NCBI GenBank assembly: GCA_905234855.1
Contig: CAJOIU010000005.1
Location: 1-64,000, forward strand
Length of the DNA: 64,000 nucleotides
Direction of reading: 5' to 3'
From: an uncultured Oscillospiraceae bacterium
GTDB lineage: Bacteria; Bacillota; Clostridia; Oscillospirales; Oscillospiraceae
In this document: positions 39,301 through 48,525 of the stretch, one piece after another
Position numbering within the stretch: position 1 is the stretch's first letter
How the letters are laid out: every line of letters starts with the position of its first letter
Notes under the pieces: model-generated
The model's database searches: none
The model's input: only the letters and a program-made list of their open reading frames with translations
Told to the model about the DNA's origin: nothing
Made by a program: the position numbers and the translations under genes

Positions 39301-40703
39301 TCGAGCGCCTCCTCCGGGGAGGGAAGCTCCGGGACCTGCGCCGCCGGGGTTTCTGTCGGTGCGGGCGTCTCCTCGCCGGGGTCCTCCTCCACGGGAGCCT
39401 CAGCATCGGGCTCCTCCGGGGCGGGGGATTCCTCCTCCGGCGGGGGAGCGTCCGCCGATTCGGCCTCGTTTTCCGGATCGGAGGGGGCGTCAACGTCGTT
39501 TGCGGCAGGCTCCTCCGCCGGTTCGCTCTCCGGCGCTTCTGCGGGTGCATCCTCAGCGGCCTCGGCATCTTCGGCTTGACTGTCAGGCTCAACTGATTCG
39601 AGGTCGTCGTCCTCGTCCATCGGTTCTGCGTCCGGGGTTTCCTCCGGCGCGTCCGGCTCCTGCGGCTCCGACTGCTCCTGCTGCGCCTCGCTGATATCCT
39701 CTGCGACCTCAGAACCTACCACGGCGGCCAGCGCCGCGTCCGCCTGCAGCAGCGCTTCGGAGGCACCCTCCAGCGCCTCAGCGCGCTCCGTGGCGTCTGC
39801 CTCCCGGACTTCCACATCGTCCAGCCGCTCCAAAATGGGCTGGAGGACGGAAAGAGTCGTTTGGAGCTGGGAGCGTGTCTCGTTGAGCGAAACGAGCTGC
39901 TGCTGGATCTCGATCCGGCCTTCCAGAAGGGCGACCTGCTGCTGATTGATGGCGGCCTCCGCGCTGGCCGTTTGGGAGATGAGGGTATCCTTGCCGCTGG
40001 ATAGCTGGCTTTCGGCGTTGCTTAGCTGTTCCTTGGCGTTTTCCAGCTCTGCCTTCGTATCCTCCAGCTCCGCGATGGCGTCGTTGAGGCGGTCGTCCAC
40101 CACCTCGGCAAGTCGGCGGTTGATATCGGCGATCTTGTCTTCGCTGATGACAACATGGATCCGGCGGGTGACGGTGCCGACGGCGTTGATGCCGGCAACG
40201 CCGGTGACGCCCTCCAGCTTGGGCAGAAGTTCATCCTCCACAAAGTCGGACAGCTCGATCACATCCATATCGCTCATGGATACGGCGGCGACCTCCACCG
40301 GCAGCACGGAGGGGTTGATCTTCAGGACATACGGCGTCGCGATGCTGTCGCTCCAGCTTCCCGAAACGGCGGAAAGGTTCTGCTGGATATCGACGCCGAC
40401 GGTGTCCATATTGACGCTGTCCTCAAATTCGAGCATGACGAGGGAGTAGTTCTCGTTGGAGGTCGAGGTGATATTTTTGAGATGCTCCAGCGTTGCCATG
40501 GATTGCTCCAGAGGCTTGGTGACCTCTTCCTCGACGGATTCCGGGCTGGCGCCGGGATAGGCGGTCATGACGATGACATAGGGGAAGTCCATATTGGGAA
40601 AGAGATCGGGTGTCAGCTTGATAAAAGCCACCACGCCGAGGATAAGGATCGCCAAGGCCGCGACAAAGACCGTCAAAGGCTTGCGGACGCTGAATTTGAT
40701 CAT
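36303..40703 (-). CDS. RND-superfamily efflux transporter (AcrB/HAE1-like) with large coiled-coil/acidic insertion
   Basis: 1466 aa; N-terminal LTPDLFPNMDFPYVIVMTAYPGASPESVEEEVTKPLE; 12-TM architecture; about 440-aa insert in the first extracellular loop. Confidence 0.93.
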   Translation of the reverse strand: MIKFSVRKPLTVFVAALAILILGVVAFIKLTPDLFPNMDFPYVIVMTAYPGASPESVEEEVTKPLEQSMATLEHLKNITSTSNENYSLVMLEFEDSVNMDTVGVDIQQNLSAVSGSWSDSIATPYVLKINPSVLPVEVAAVSMSDMDVIELSDFVEDELLPKLEGVTGVAGINAVGTVTRRIHVVISEDKIADINRRLAEVVDDRLNDAIAELEDTKAELENAKEQLSNAESQLSSGKDTLISQTASAEAAINQQQVALLEGRIEIQQQLVSLNETRSQLQTTLSVLQPILERLDDVEVREADATERAEALEGASEALLQADAALAAVVGSEVAEDISEAQQEQSEPQEPDAPEETPDAEPMDEDDDLESVEPDSQAEDAEAAEDAPAEAPESEPAEEPAANDVDAPSDPENEAESADAPPPEEESPAPEEPDAEAPVEEDPGEETPAPTETPAAQVPELPSPEEALDQIEDYITDITETEEYIEALQSVNDAEAALQELGSSRFTVAGDLLAAETELAAARAELALIDSTLEALDMSRDGLADAVTEMESGLAQADAGIGILEQTLDQLDDGTVQLSDAMSTLSQTKSEGLLQLANAATQLAVNAGTVDSALAQVDSGLTSIEDSREGALASADITERITLSTVSSILTAQNFSMPAGYVQQDGVSYMVSVGDELSDEAEIASLLVFDSGKESIGPVYMRDVADIFITDDSDESYAKLNGDNGLILTFQKQSNAATAEVTEGLGQRFRQLEAAYPGLQFVPLMDQGDYIRLIVKSILESLLFGAVFAILVLFLFLRDIRPTLITLVSIPISLVFAVVLMYFTGVTLNMISLSGLAVSVGMLVDNSIVVIENIYRLRSKGANAIQAAVAGTKQVAGAITASTLTTVCVFLPIVFVEGITRQLFTDLALTMGYSLMASLLIALTLVPAMARGMLNDRNGKSFGSSGGKESVFYRAYRKMLDWSLRRKWVVLPLALILLVGSTWAAISRGFSFMPEIDMNTVSITVTMPEDATREEAVDTADRVLQRIQNLDDLEYVGAMMGGSGLLSSGESYDVTIYVGLPEGASGAKAGAEIADLCGDLPCEIEFDSQLMDMSYLTGSGITVNVYGSRMEALQESVLKIAGALEVIEGVTEVDPGLEDAEPALHIAIDRNAAMEKGYTVAQVYGQIASYLTESTTALRLDMENITADVLVESDAGVTSEDLMSMELSFTDGNGDTVSFPLSEIAELEDTVSLSSIQRDNQRRYLSVNAAVSADANLTQAAAQAQRAVAALDLPSEIVYEFNGENETVMESVGQLLLMLLLGIVLVYFIMVAQFQSLKGPFIVMFTIPLAFTGGFLALLICGLDVSIVSLVGFVMLTGIIVNNGIVLVDYVNQLRAEGMPRREALTEAGVTRMRPIFMTSLTTVLGLIVMAFGNDVGTAMMQPVAVVCIGGLLYATLMTLVIVPCIYDIMSRKEISVVRDEDMQFEE

Positions 40704-40829
40704 AATAGGGAAACCCTCGCTGTTGGGGATGATTACGATTGTTTTATAATATCGGTTTATATTATCACATCGGCGGCGGATTCACAAGAAACCGGCCGCC
40801 GACTTTACAGAATGTTCAAAAGTATGCGC

Positions 40830-40862
40830 CGCCGCGGAGTCCTCTCCGCGGCGGCGCAGCGT
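40830..40862 (-). terminator. Terminator of the pot operon
   Basis: GCGCCGCCGCGGA...TCCGCGGCGGCGC inverted repeat just after the stop. Confidence 0.7.
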
Positions 40863-40863
40863 G

Positions 40864-42879
40864 TCAGTTGATTTTAAGGGTCTCCCAAAGGGTGTTGAGG
40901 TAGTCGAGATGCTCCGTGTCGAGATTGCGATAGGCATACTCGTTGAAGAGCTCGGCGAAGCTGCCGAGGTCGGGATAGAGGATGGCGAGCGCTTCCTCGC
41001 CCATATCCTCAAGGTACTCCTCGTTTTCCGTGACGAGGGAGTTGGGGCAGGCGTAGCAGATGTATTCGGCGTTCGCGATGGCAGGCTCCTCGGAGAGCAT
41101 GTAGTTTATGAAGATCTCCGCCAGCTCCTTATCCTCGCAGCAGGCGGGGATGCACATGGCGTCCACGAAATAGTTGGTCGGCTCCGGGCAATAGAACTGC
41201 AGATCCACATTGTCCGCCTGCGCGTCCGCCATGGTAAAGTAGTCGCCGGCATAGTAGGCGGCGATGGCGGCCTCGCCGGATTCCATCATGTTGTAGATCT
41301 CGTCCATGACATAGCTTTTCACAAGGGGGCGCTGCTCCAAAAGGGATTCGAGCGCCGCATCCCAAACGGCGTAATCGGGATCGTTCACGCTGATGCCAGC
41401 TCGGTACATGGCGGTGCCGAAGGCGTCGCGGGAGTTGTTGAACTGCAGGATCTGGCGGGCGTATTTCGGGTTCCACATAAGATCCCATGTGCCCGTGTCC
41501 GCCTCGTCCACCACGTTGGCGTCGTAGATGATCCCTACGAAGTTATAGGTATACGGCACGGTATAGAGGTTATCGGGGTCATAGAACAGTCCGCGGAAAT
41601 CCTCGCCGATATACTGATAGTTCGGGATGTTGTCATAGTTGAGGGGAAGGAGCATACCCTCGTCCACGAGCCGGGCGATCATATAGTCAGAGGGAACGAT
41701 CACGTCATAGCTCACGGCGCCGGAGGCGAGCTTGGCATACATATCCTCGTTGCTGGCGAAGGTGGAGTAGTTCACCTTGATCTTCTCGCCGTATTCGGCG
41801 CGGTACCATTTTTCGAACTCCTTGATGACGTCCATGGAACCCTCGGAGCCGTCGGAGATGTATTCGCCCCAGTTATATACGTTCAGCACCCGGGGCTGAT
41901 TGTCGCTGGAGGCGATGATCATGACGATGGCGGCGATCACGGCGACCGCTCCGGCGGAGACGGCGATGACCGTCTTTTTCCGGGCGGAAAGCGCGGGTGG
42001 CGCCTTCTGCAGCCGGGCGGCACGTTCGGCGGCGCGTTCTGCCCGGCGGGCGGCGCGCTTGGCCTTGCGCATGGCGCGGAGCTGACGGCTGTCGTCGTTA
42101 TCCGCGAGGTTTGACAGCAGCATGAGCGCGAGGATCACGAAGAAGATGATGGTCGCGAGGGCGTACATCTTCGGCGTGACGGTCTTCTTCGTCATGTTGT
42201 AGATGCGGATCGGCAGCGTCTGAAAGCCGGTGCCGGTGGTGAAATAGCTGATGACGAAATCGTCGAGGGAGAGGGTGAAGGACATGATGAAGCCCGTGAT
42301 GATACCGGGCATGATCTCCGGCACCTCCACCTTCAGAAACGCCCGCATCGGCGTGCAGCCGAGATCCATGGCGGCCTCGGGCAGCGCCTTGTCCATCTGC
42401 TGGAGCTTGGGCAGCACCTGCAGGATGACATAGGGCAGACAGAAGGTGATATGGGCAATAAGGATCGTGGCGAAGTTGAGACTCGTCGCCGCGCCGAACA
42501 GCCGCCCGACGAAAACGAACATCAGCATCATGGAAATGCCGGTGATGATATCGGGGTTTATCATGGGGATGTTCGTCACGGTATCGAGCGCCGTGCGGAT
42601 ATAGCGGCTGCGGAGCTTATCGATGCCGACGGCAGCAGCCGTGCCCATGGCGGTGGCGATCACCGAGGCGCAGACGGCGACGATCAGCGTGTTCTGGACG
42701 GATTTGAGCGTATCGCTGTCCCGGAACAGCTCGCCATACCATTTAAGGCTGAAGCCGGAGAAAACGGAGAGGCTGCGCGCCTCGTTGAAGGAAAAGACGA
42801 GCAGGATGGCAATGGGTGCGAACAGGAAGATAAAGATGAGCGCCGTATAGATTTTTCCCGATAGCTTCATATCAGACAC
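40864..42879 (-). CDS. Spermidine/putrescine ABC transporter permease PotC fused to substrate-binding protein PotD
   Basis: 671 aa; N-terminal PotC permease, basic linker and a further TM, then RVLNVYNWGEYISDGSEGSMDVIKEFEKWY PotD domain. Confidence 0.92.
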   Translation of the reverse strand: MSDMKLSGKIYTALIFIFLFAPIAILLVFSFNEARSLSVFSGFSLKWYGELFRDSDTLKSVQNTLIVAVCASVIATAMGTAAAVGIDKLRSRYIRTALDTVTNIPMINPDIITGISMMLMFVFVGRLFGAATSLNFATILIAHITFCLPYVILQVLPKLQQMDKALPEAAMDLGCTPMRAFLKVEVPEIMPGIITGFIMSFTLSLDDFVISYFTTGTGFQTLPIRIYNMTKKTVTPKMYALATIIFFVILALMLLSNLADNDDSRQLRAMRKAKRAARRAERAAERAARLQKAPPALSARKKTVIAVSAGAVAVIAAIVMIIASSDNQPRVLNVYNWGEYISDGSEGSMDVIKEFEKWYRAEYGEKIKVNYSTFASNEDMYAKLASGAVSYDVIVPSDYMIARLVDEGMLLPLNYDNIPNYQYIGEDFRGLFYDPDNLYTVPYTYNFVGIIYDANVVDEADTGTWDLMWNPKYARQILQFNNSRDAFGTAMYRAGISVNDPDYAVWDAALESLLEQRPLVKSYVMDEIYNMMESGEAAIAAYYAGDYFTMADAQADNVDLQFYCPEPTNYFVDAMCIPACCEDKELAEIFINYMLSEEPAIANAEYICYACPNSLVTENEEYLEDMGEEALAILYPDLGSFAELFNEYAYRNLDTEHLDYLNTLWETLKIN

Positions 42880-43741
42880 CTCCCGTCGGACGCTTGTCCA
42901 CCGCGCGGCGCATGACCGCCATGCAGATGAGCAGGATCACCATGAGGATGAAGGCGATGGCCGCGGCAAAATGGAGATTGTTTGCCGTGTACTGTCCTTC
43001 GATGGCGTCGCCGATGAGGAAGAACTTGCCGTCGCCCAGCTTCTGGGAGATGTAGAATGTGCTGATGGAGGGGATGAGCACCATCGTGATGCCGTTCAGT
43101 ACGCCGGGCAGGCTCAGCGGGAATATCACCCGGCGGAGCACACCTGCGCCGGAGCAGCCCAGATCCCGCGCTGCCTCGAAGAGCTTCGTATCCATCTTTG
43201 CCATGATGGAATACAGCGGAAGGATCATATATGGGAAATAGTCGTATACCATGCCGACGACGACGGCGGTTTCTGTGCCGATGATCTTGATGCGGGAAAG
43301 ACCGAGGGCGGTCAGCGCGTTATTGAGGATGCCGGTGTCCTGCAGAATGGTCATCCATGCGTAGGTGCGGATGAGGAAATTCATCCACATGGGGATCATG
43401 ATGAAGGTAATGATGATCTTCTGGGCGCGATCGGAGGCGCGGGAAATGATATAGGCCAGCGGATAGCCCAGCAGCAGGCAGATGACGGTGGAGATGACGG
43501 CGAGCTTCAGCGAGCGGCCGAAGATGAGCAGGTAGGTGTGTACCTCCCGCGCCGCGCCGGTCTCATCCGTTACATTGGCGGTGGTGGTGAAAAAGCGGGT
43601 GATGTTCGCCGTCGTGAAGCGAAAGCTGTCGTCCGTGAAAGCGTAATATGCCACGAACACGAGCGGCACAACGATGAACAGCACCGCCCACGCGCCGTAG
43701 GGCGCGATGGTCAGGCGTTTCGTCAAAAGATCTTTCTTCAT
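42872..43741 (-). CDS. potB: Spermidine/putrescine ABC transporter permease
   Basis: 289 aa permease with EAA loop; operon context. Confidence 0.92.
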   Translation of the reverse strand: MKKDLLTKRLTIAPYGAWAVLFIVVPLVFVAYYAFTDDSFRFTTANITRFFTTTANVTDETGAAREVHTYLLIFGRSLKLAVISTVICLLLGYPLAYIISRASDRAQKIIITFIMIPMWMNFLIRTYAWMTILQDTGILNNALTALGLSRIKIIGTETAVVVGMVYDYFPYMILPLYSIMAKMDTKLFEAARDLGCSGAGVLRRVIFPLSLPGVLNGITMVLIPSISTFYISQKLGDGKFFLIGDAIEGQYTANNLHFAAAIAFILMVILLICMAVMRRAVDKRPTGGV

Positions 43742-44856
43742 TCTTCGATCTCGCTTTCCGCGTCGGAGAGGGCGTCCAGTTCATTGGAGAAGGAGGAATA
43801 GTCGCCGAACATGCCGGAATACTCGCTCTTTTTCATAACGTGGATCGCGTCCGGCTCGATATACAGGCCGATGCGCTCGTCCACGTCAACGAAATCGGTC
43901 GTCTGGATCATCCACTTGAAGCCGCGGATATCCACGATCACCTCATAATGCACGCCCATGAAGGTGACGGAGGTGACGACGCCCTGCAGCATGCCCTTTT
44001 CCGGCGGTACGATGTCCACGTCCTCCGGGCGCACGACTACGTCCACCGCCTCGTTCGGGTCAAAGCCCGTATCAAGGCATTGGAAGGTCTGGCCGGAGAA
44101 GGTGACGGAATAGTCCTTGAGCATCACGCCGTCGAGGATGTTCGATTCCCCGATGAAATCCGCCACAAATGCGTTCTGCGGCTCGTTGTAGATATCGACG
44201 CTCGTGCCGATCTGCTGGATCCGACCCTCGGACATGACGACGATGGTATCGGACATCGACAGCGCCTCCTCCTGATCGTGGGTGACGAAGATGAAGGTGA
44301 TGCCGGTGGCTTTTTGGATGTTCTTGAGCTCCTGCTGCATATCCTTGCGGAGCTTGAGGTCGAGTGCTGCGAGAGGCTCGTCCAGCAGCAGGACGCGGGG
44401 ATGGCTGATGAGCGCCCGCGCGATGGCGACGCGCTGCTGCTGACCGCCGGACAGACGGGTGACGCTGCGGTTTTCGAAGCCCTTCAATGCCACCATGGTG
44501 AGCATCTCGTCCACTCTTGCTTCGATCTCGTCCTTCGGCACCTTTTTCTCCCGCAGGGGGAAGGCGACGTTTTCAAAGACGTTCAGATGGGGAAACAGGG
44601 CGTATTTCTGGAAAACGGTGTTGACGTTGCGCTTATGAGGCGGTACGTCGTTGATGCGCTCGCCCATGAACAGTACATCGCCGGAATCGGGGGTCTCAAA
44701 GCCGCCGATGAGGCGCAGGGTGGTGGTTTTGCCGCAGCCGGAGGGGCCGAGCAGCGTAATGAATTCGTTGTCGTAGATGTCTAGGCTGATGTTGTCGAGG
44801 ACGGTGTCTCCGTCAAAGGACTTAGTGATGTTTTTCAGTTCGATGATCTTGTCCAT
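43738..44856 (-). CDS. potA: Spermidine/putrescine ABC transporter ATPase
   Basis: [55 protein letters not shown]-terminus. Confidence 0.95.
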   Translation of the reverse strand: MDKIIELKNITKSFDGDTVLDNISLDIYDNEFITLLGPSGCGKTTTLRLIGGFETPDSGDVLFMGERINDVPPHKRNVNTVFQKYALFPHLNVFENVAFPLREKKVPKDEIEARVDEMLTMVALKGFENRSVTRLSGGQQQRVAIARALISHPRVLLLDEPLAALDLKLRKDMQQELKNIQKATGITFIFVTHDQEEALSMSDTIVVMSEGRIQQIGTSVDIYNEPQNAFVADFIGESNILDGVMLKDYSVTFSGQTFQCLDTGFDPNEAVDVVVRPEDVDIVPPEKGMLQGVVTSVTFMGVHYEVIVDIRGFKWMIQTTDFVDVDERIGLYIEPDAIHVMKKSEYSGMFGDYSSFSNELDALSDAESEIEE

Positions 44857-44896
44857 GTGCGTTCCTCCTGTAACGAAATGAGGCTGGCTCCGCATG

Positions 44897-44926
44897 AAAA
44901 AACGGAGCATGCCTGCGCATACTCCG
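44897..44926 (-). terminator. Attenuator-like terminator in the potA 5' leader
   Basis: Reverse strand CGGAGTATGC-GCAG-GCATGCTCCG followed by TTTTTT, about 40 nt upstream of potA ATG. Confidence 0.75.
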
Positions 44927-45067
44927 CTTGTTGGATATCATGTCATATCTGCCCGCCCACCGACGCTTGCCGCGGCGGCGCATGATCCCAATGGGTTTTA
45001 GAGTCTATATAGCAAAGATTGCTTTTACTACTCTTATTGACCATTTTACAAGTTTGTATGCCCGATG

Positions 45068-45260
45068 GCAAACGAGGTTATAAAGTAACCAACTTATAAA
45101 ACTGAGCTTTTAACTCAATCAATAAGGCAACAGAAGCTGCCTCCGCACACTGGCGGGTATTCGGCATTCGACCCGGCTGTCCGTCTGGCCTTGGCCGCTC
45201 CGAGAAGCGGCGGTCGTATCTTGCTTTGGAAAGACTCTTTCGATATTTCCAATTGAGACG
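45068..45260 (-). ncRNA. Candidate structured noncoding RNA (unassigned)
   Basis: Own promoter TTGACA-N17-TAGAAT on the reverse strand; run of local hairpins TTGGAAA/TTTCCAA, GCCGCT/AGCGGC, CGGGT/ACCCG, AGGCA/TGCCT. Confidence 0.45.
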
Positions 45261-45266
45261 GCGATA

Positions 45267-45295
45267 TTCTATCAATACAATTAACTTTTGTCAAC
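45267..45295 (-). promoter_or_regulatory. SigA-type promoter TTGACA-N17-TAGAAT of the candidate ncRNA
   Basis: Reverse-strand sequence TTGACAAAAGTTAATTGTATTGATAGAAT. Confidence 0.7.
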
Positions 45296-45320
45296 CATCG
45301 AATCGAATTATGACAGATAG

Positions 45321-46301
45321 TTACGAAAAATAGGGCTTCGAGGGGAAATACTTCGCCGCAAAGGGAACATCCGTCACGGAAAAGCTCCGGTTGTTCAGAT
45401 ATTCGAGTGCACCGGCGTCCGAGACGAAATCAAAGGTGAGCTTATAGCTCCACAGGAGCTGACGATGCTCGCTCCGGCGGCGGTTTTCCTTCTCAACGCC
45501 GTATTTGCTGTCGCCCAGCAGGGGATGTCCCGCATGAGCCATCTGGACACGGATCTGGTGGGTTCGTCCCGTATGGAGGCGGCATTCCACGAGCGAAAGT
45601 CCGTCACGGCTCTGCAATACCTTATAATCCGTGACGGCAAGGCTTGCGCCCGGCTCCTGCCGGGGCTTAACGAATACCTGATTCTTCACCGCGTCCTTGA
45701 AGAGCCAGTTTTCCAGCCGTCCCTGCCCGGGCTTCGGAGTGCCGATGCAGACGCACAGGTATTCCTTCACGACTTCCCGGCTGCGGATCTTGTCATCCAG
45801 CACCCGCAGCGCCTCGGCAGTCTTGGCCGCGATGACGATGCCGCCTGTACCCCGGTCAATGCGGTTGCACAGCGCCGGTGCGAAGCTGTTTTCCTGCGCA
45901 GGATCCCAGCCGCCGGACTGATAGACGTAGGCTTGGATATGGGCGATGAGGGTGTCCGTGGACCAGCCCTGCGCCGTATGACACAAAACGCCGGGGCGCT
46001 TGTTCACGAGCAGGAGATGTTCGTCCTCGTATACAATGTCCAGCTTGGGGCGCAGCGTTTTGAGCCATGCGCCGTCGTCCCGCCGTTCCGCCTCGCCGAA
46101 AAAATCCTCGGGGATATACAAGCGCACGGTATCGCCTTCCCGAAGGCGTTCGTCGGGCTTTACCCAATGACCGTTGCGTTTGATATCCTTCGTACGAAAA
46201 TATCGCTGCAGGAGGGAGGCGGGCAGTTTCGGCGCGGCTTTGGCGGCAAAGCGGTCGATCCGCTGGCCGGCATCGTTTTTGGTAATCAAAAATTCTCTCA
46301 T
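45321..46301 (-). CDS. RluA-family pseudouridine synthase
   Basis: NRIDRGTGGIVIAAKT catalytic motif; GRTHQIRVQMAHAGHPLLGD; S4 domain N-terminus. Confidence 0.95.
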   Translation of the reverse strand: MREFLITKNDAGQRIDRFAAKAAPKLPASLLQRYFRTKDIKRNGHWVKPDERLREGDTVRLYIPEDFFGEAERRDDGAWLKTLRPKLDIVYEDEHLLLVNKRPGVLCHTAQGWSTDTLIAHIQAYVYQSGGWDPAQENSFAPALCNRIDRGTGGIVIAAKTAEALRVLDDKIRSREVVKEYLCVCIGTPKPGQGRLENWLFKDAVKNQVFVKPRQEPGASLAVTDYKVLQSRDGLSLVECRLHTGRTHQIRVQMAHAGHPLLGDSKYGVEKENRRRSEHRQLLWSYKLTFDFVSDAGALEYLNNRSFSVTDVPFAAKYFPSKPYFS

Positions 46302-46329
46302 GAGGGCATCATAACATGAAAAAATGTGG

Positions 46330-46358
46330 TTGACAATAAGCGGTTTCTAATTTATAAT
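46330..46358 (+). promoter_or_regulatory. SigA-type promoter TTGACA-N17-TATAAT
   Basis: Exact hexamers 46330-46335 and 46353-46358 upstream of DUF177-rpmF. Confidence 0.85.
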
Positions 46359-46386
46359 GCTTTGGCGACTGTATGAGGTTATTCAT

Positions 46387-46893
46387 ATGTTTCTTGACCT
46401 GCATGAAATCATCGAGGTGCCGGGCGGACGCGTTCCGTTTCGGTGCGAGCTTGACCGCGAGCGTTTGGATTTCCCGTCTCTTGTCCGCTTCAACGGGCCG
46501 GTGACGGCGGACGGCGCGGTGCGAAATACCGCCGGTATTCTGGAGCTGAACGCCATTGTGGAAGCGGATATGACCGTCCGCTGCGATCGCTGTACCGCGG
46601 AATTTCAAAAGAAGCTTTCCCTGCCTGCCCAAGCTGTTCTGAAGGCGGATGCGGACGAGGAGGATTATGCGGAGCTGTTCCCGCTGGACGGGGACGGGGT
46701 GGACGTCAGCGACGTGCTGGAGACCTGCTTCATTCTGGCGATGGATCAGAAATGCCTTTGCCGGGAGGATTGCAGGGGTCTGTGTCCCATCTGCGGCAAG
46801 AACCTGAATGACGGCTCATGCGGCTGCGCCAAACAAACCGATCCAAGAATGGCTGTATTAGGGCAGCTTTTGGATGATATACAGGAGGTGTGA
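46387..46893 (+). CDS. DUF177 (YceD) domain protein
   Basis: Paired CxxC motifs (VRCDRCTAEF, CREDCRGLCPICGKNLN) and location immediately before rpmF. Confidence 0.93.
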   Translation: MFLDLHEIIEVPGGRVPFRCELDRERLDFPSLVRFNGPVTADGAVRNTAGILELNAIVEADMTVRCDRCTAEFQKKLSLPAQAVLKADADEEDYAELFPLDGDGVDVSDVLETCFILAMDQKCLCREDCRGLCPICGKNLNDGSCGCAKQTDPRMAVLGQLLDDIQEV

Positions 46894-46896
46894 GCA

Positions 46897-47085
46897 ATGG
46901 CAGTTCCGAAAAGAAAAGTATCCCACGCCCGTAAGAGCAAAAGACGTTCCAGCGTCTGGAAGCTGACGGCTCCCAAGCTGGTGGCCTGCCCCAACTGCGG
47001 CGAGTATCATATGCCGCATCGTGCGTGCCCTGCCTGCGGTCAGTATGACGGCCGCGAGGTCATCGCGGTTGGAGACGCTGACTGA
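46897..47085 (+). CDS. rpmF: 50S ribosomal protein L32
   Basis: MAVPKRKVSHARKSKRRS...CPNCGEYHMPHRACPACGQYDGREV. Confidence 0.98.
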   Translation: MAVPKRKVSHARKSKRRSSVWKLTAPKLVACPNCGEYHMPHRACPACGQYDGREVIAVGDAD

Positions 47086-47199
47086 GCAAAAACAGGGGAG
47101 GAGCGTTCCTCCCTTTTTTGCTGAAAGTTCAAATTCTTTTGGGACGGCGGCAGTCGTCCCTTGTTGTAGTTTATCACCGAATAGAAAGGGGGCGGAAGC

Positions 47200-48525
47200 A
47201 TGAATAAACCCCTAGTTGCCATCGTCGGTCGGCCGAACGTGGGAAAATCCTACCTGTTCAACCGTCTGGCGGGACGCCGCCTGTCCATCGTGGAGGACAC
47301 GCCCGGCGTGACGCGCGATCGCCTATACGCCGAATGCGAATGGCTCGGTCGGAAGTTCGATATCGTCGATACCGGCGGCATCGAGCCTAACACCGATAAC
47401 GAGATCCTGCTTTTTATGCGTGAGCAGGCGATGCTGGCCATCGACGCCGCGACGGTGATCGTGCTCGTGACGGAGATCGGCACCGGCATCACCGCCGCGG
47501 ATATGGACGTGGCGTCGATGCTGCAGCGCTGCGGCAAGCCTGTGGTGCTGGCGGTGAACAAGATGGATTCCATCGGTCCGAACGATCCGGGCATTTACGA
47601 GTTTTATAACCTCGGCCTCGGCGATCCCATTGCCGTTTCCGCCGTTCACGGCCATGGCACGGGCGATCTGCTGGACGCCTGCGTCGCGCATTTTCCGCCG
47701 CAGGAGGAGCTGGAGGCGGAGGACGAACGCATCAAGGTCGCCGTTATCGGCAAACCGAATGTGGGTAAATCCTCGCTCATCAATTATATCTTGGGTGAAA
47801 AGCGTGTCATTGTGGCGGATATGCCCGGTACGACGCGCGATGCCGTGGATACGCCCGTGGACAACCAATACGGCAGCTATCTCTTCATCGACACTGCCGG
47901 GATCCGGCGCAAATCCAAGGTGAACGACCGTGTGGAGCGCTTTTCTGTCATGCGGGCGCAGCTCGCCATCGAGCGCTGCGATGTGTGCCTTATCATGATC
48001 GACGCCCGGGAGGGCGTCACCGAGCAGGATACGAAGATCGCCGGCCTTGCCCACGAGGCGGGCAAGGCCAGCGTCATCATCGTGAACAAATGGGATCTCA
48101 TCGAAAAGGACACCCACACGATGGATCAGATGCGCAAGGACGTACAGCGGGATCTTTCCTTCATGCCGTATGCGCCGATCCTGTTCATCTCATGCTTGAC
48201 GGGACAGCGCACGGGGCGTATATTTGAATTAGTGAACTTCGTAAACGACCAGTCGAGCATGCGCATCACCACCGGTATGCTCAATAACGTCCTTGCGGAC
48301 GCGCAGGCGCGCCAGCAGCCTCCTACGGACAAGGGCCGCCGCCTAAAGGTCTATTATATGACCCAGACCGGCGTGAAGCCGCCGCATTTCGTCATTTTCT
48401 GCAACAGCAAGGAGCTGTTCCATTTTTCCTATCAGCGATATATTGAAAACCGCGTCCGCGCTGCCTTCGGGCTGGAGGGAACGCCGATCCGAATCACGAT
48501 CCGGCAGAAAGGAGAACAGGAATGA
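47200..48525 (+). CDS. der: Ribosome biogenesis GTPase Der (EngA)
   Basis: Two G domains (GRPNVGKSYLFNRL, GKPNVGKSSLINYIL) and KH-like C-terminus. Confidence 0.98.
   Translation: MNKPLVAIVGRPNVGKSYLFNRLAGRRLSIVEDTPGVTRDRLYAECEWLGRKFDIVDTGGIEPNTDNEILLFMREQAMLAIDAATVIVLVTEIGTGITAADMDVASMLQRCGKPVVLAVNKMDSIGPNDPGIYEFYNLGLGDPIAVSAVHGHGTGDLLDACVAHFPPQEELEAEDERIKVAVIGKPNVGKSSLINYILGEKRVIVADMPGTTRDAVDTPVDNQYGSYLFIDTAGIRRKSKVNDRVERFSVMRAQLAIERCDVCLIMIDAREGVTEQDTKIAGLAHEAGKASVIIVNKWDLIEKDTHTMDQMRKDVQRDLSFMPYAPILFISCLTGQRTGRIFELVNFVNDQSSMRITTGMLNNVLADAQARQQPPTDKGRRLKVYYMTQTGVKPPHFVIFCNSKELFHFSYQRYIENRVRAAFGLEGTPIRITIRQKGEQE

Noticed and set aside
45078-45275. 65-aa ORF MIEYRRLNWKYRKSL...
   Set aside because: Overlaps the promoter and hairpins of the ncRNA candidate; composition and start without SD do not support translation.
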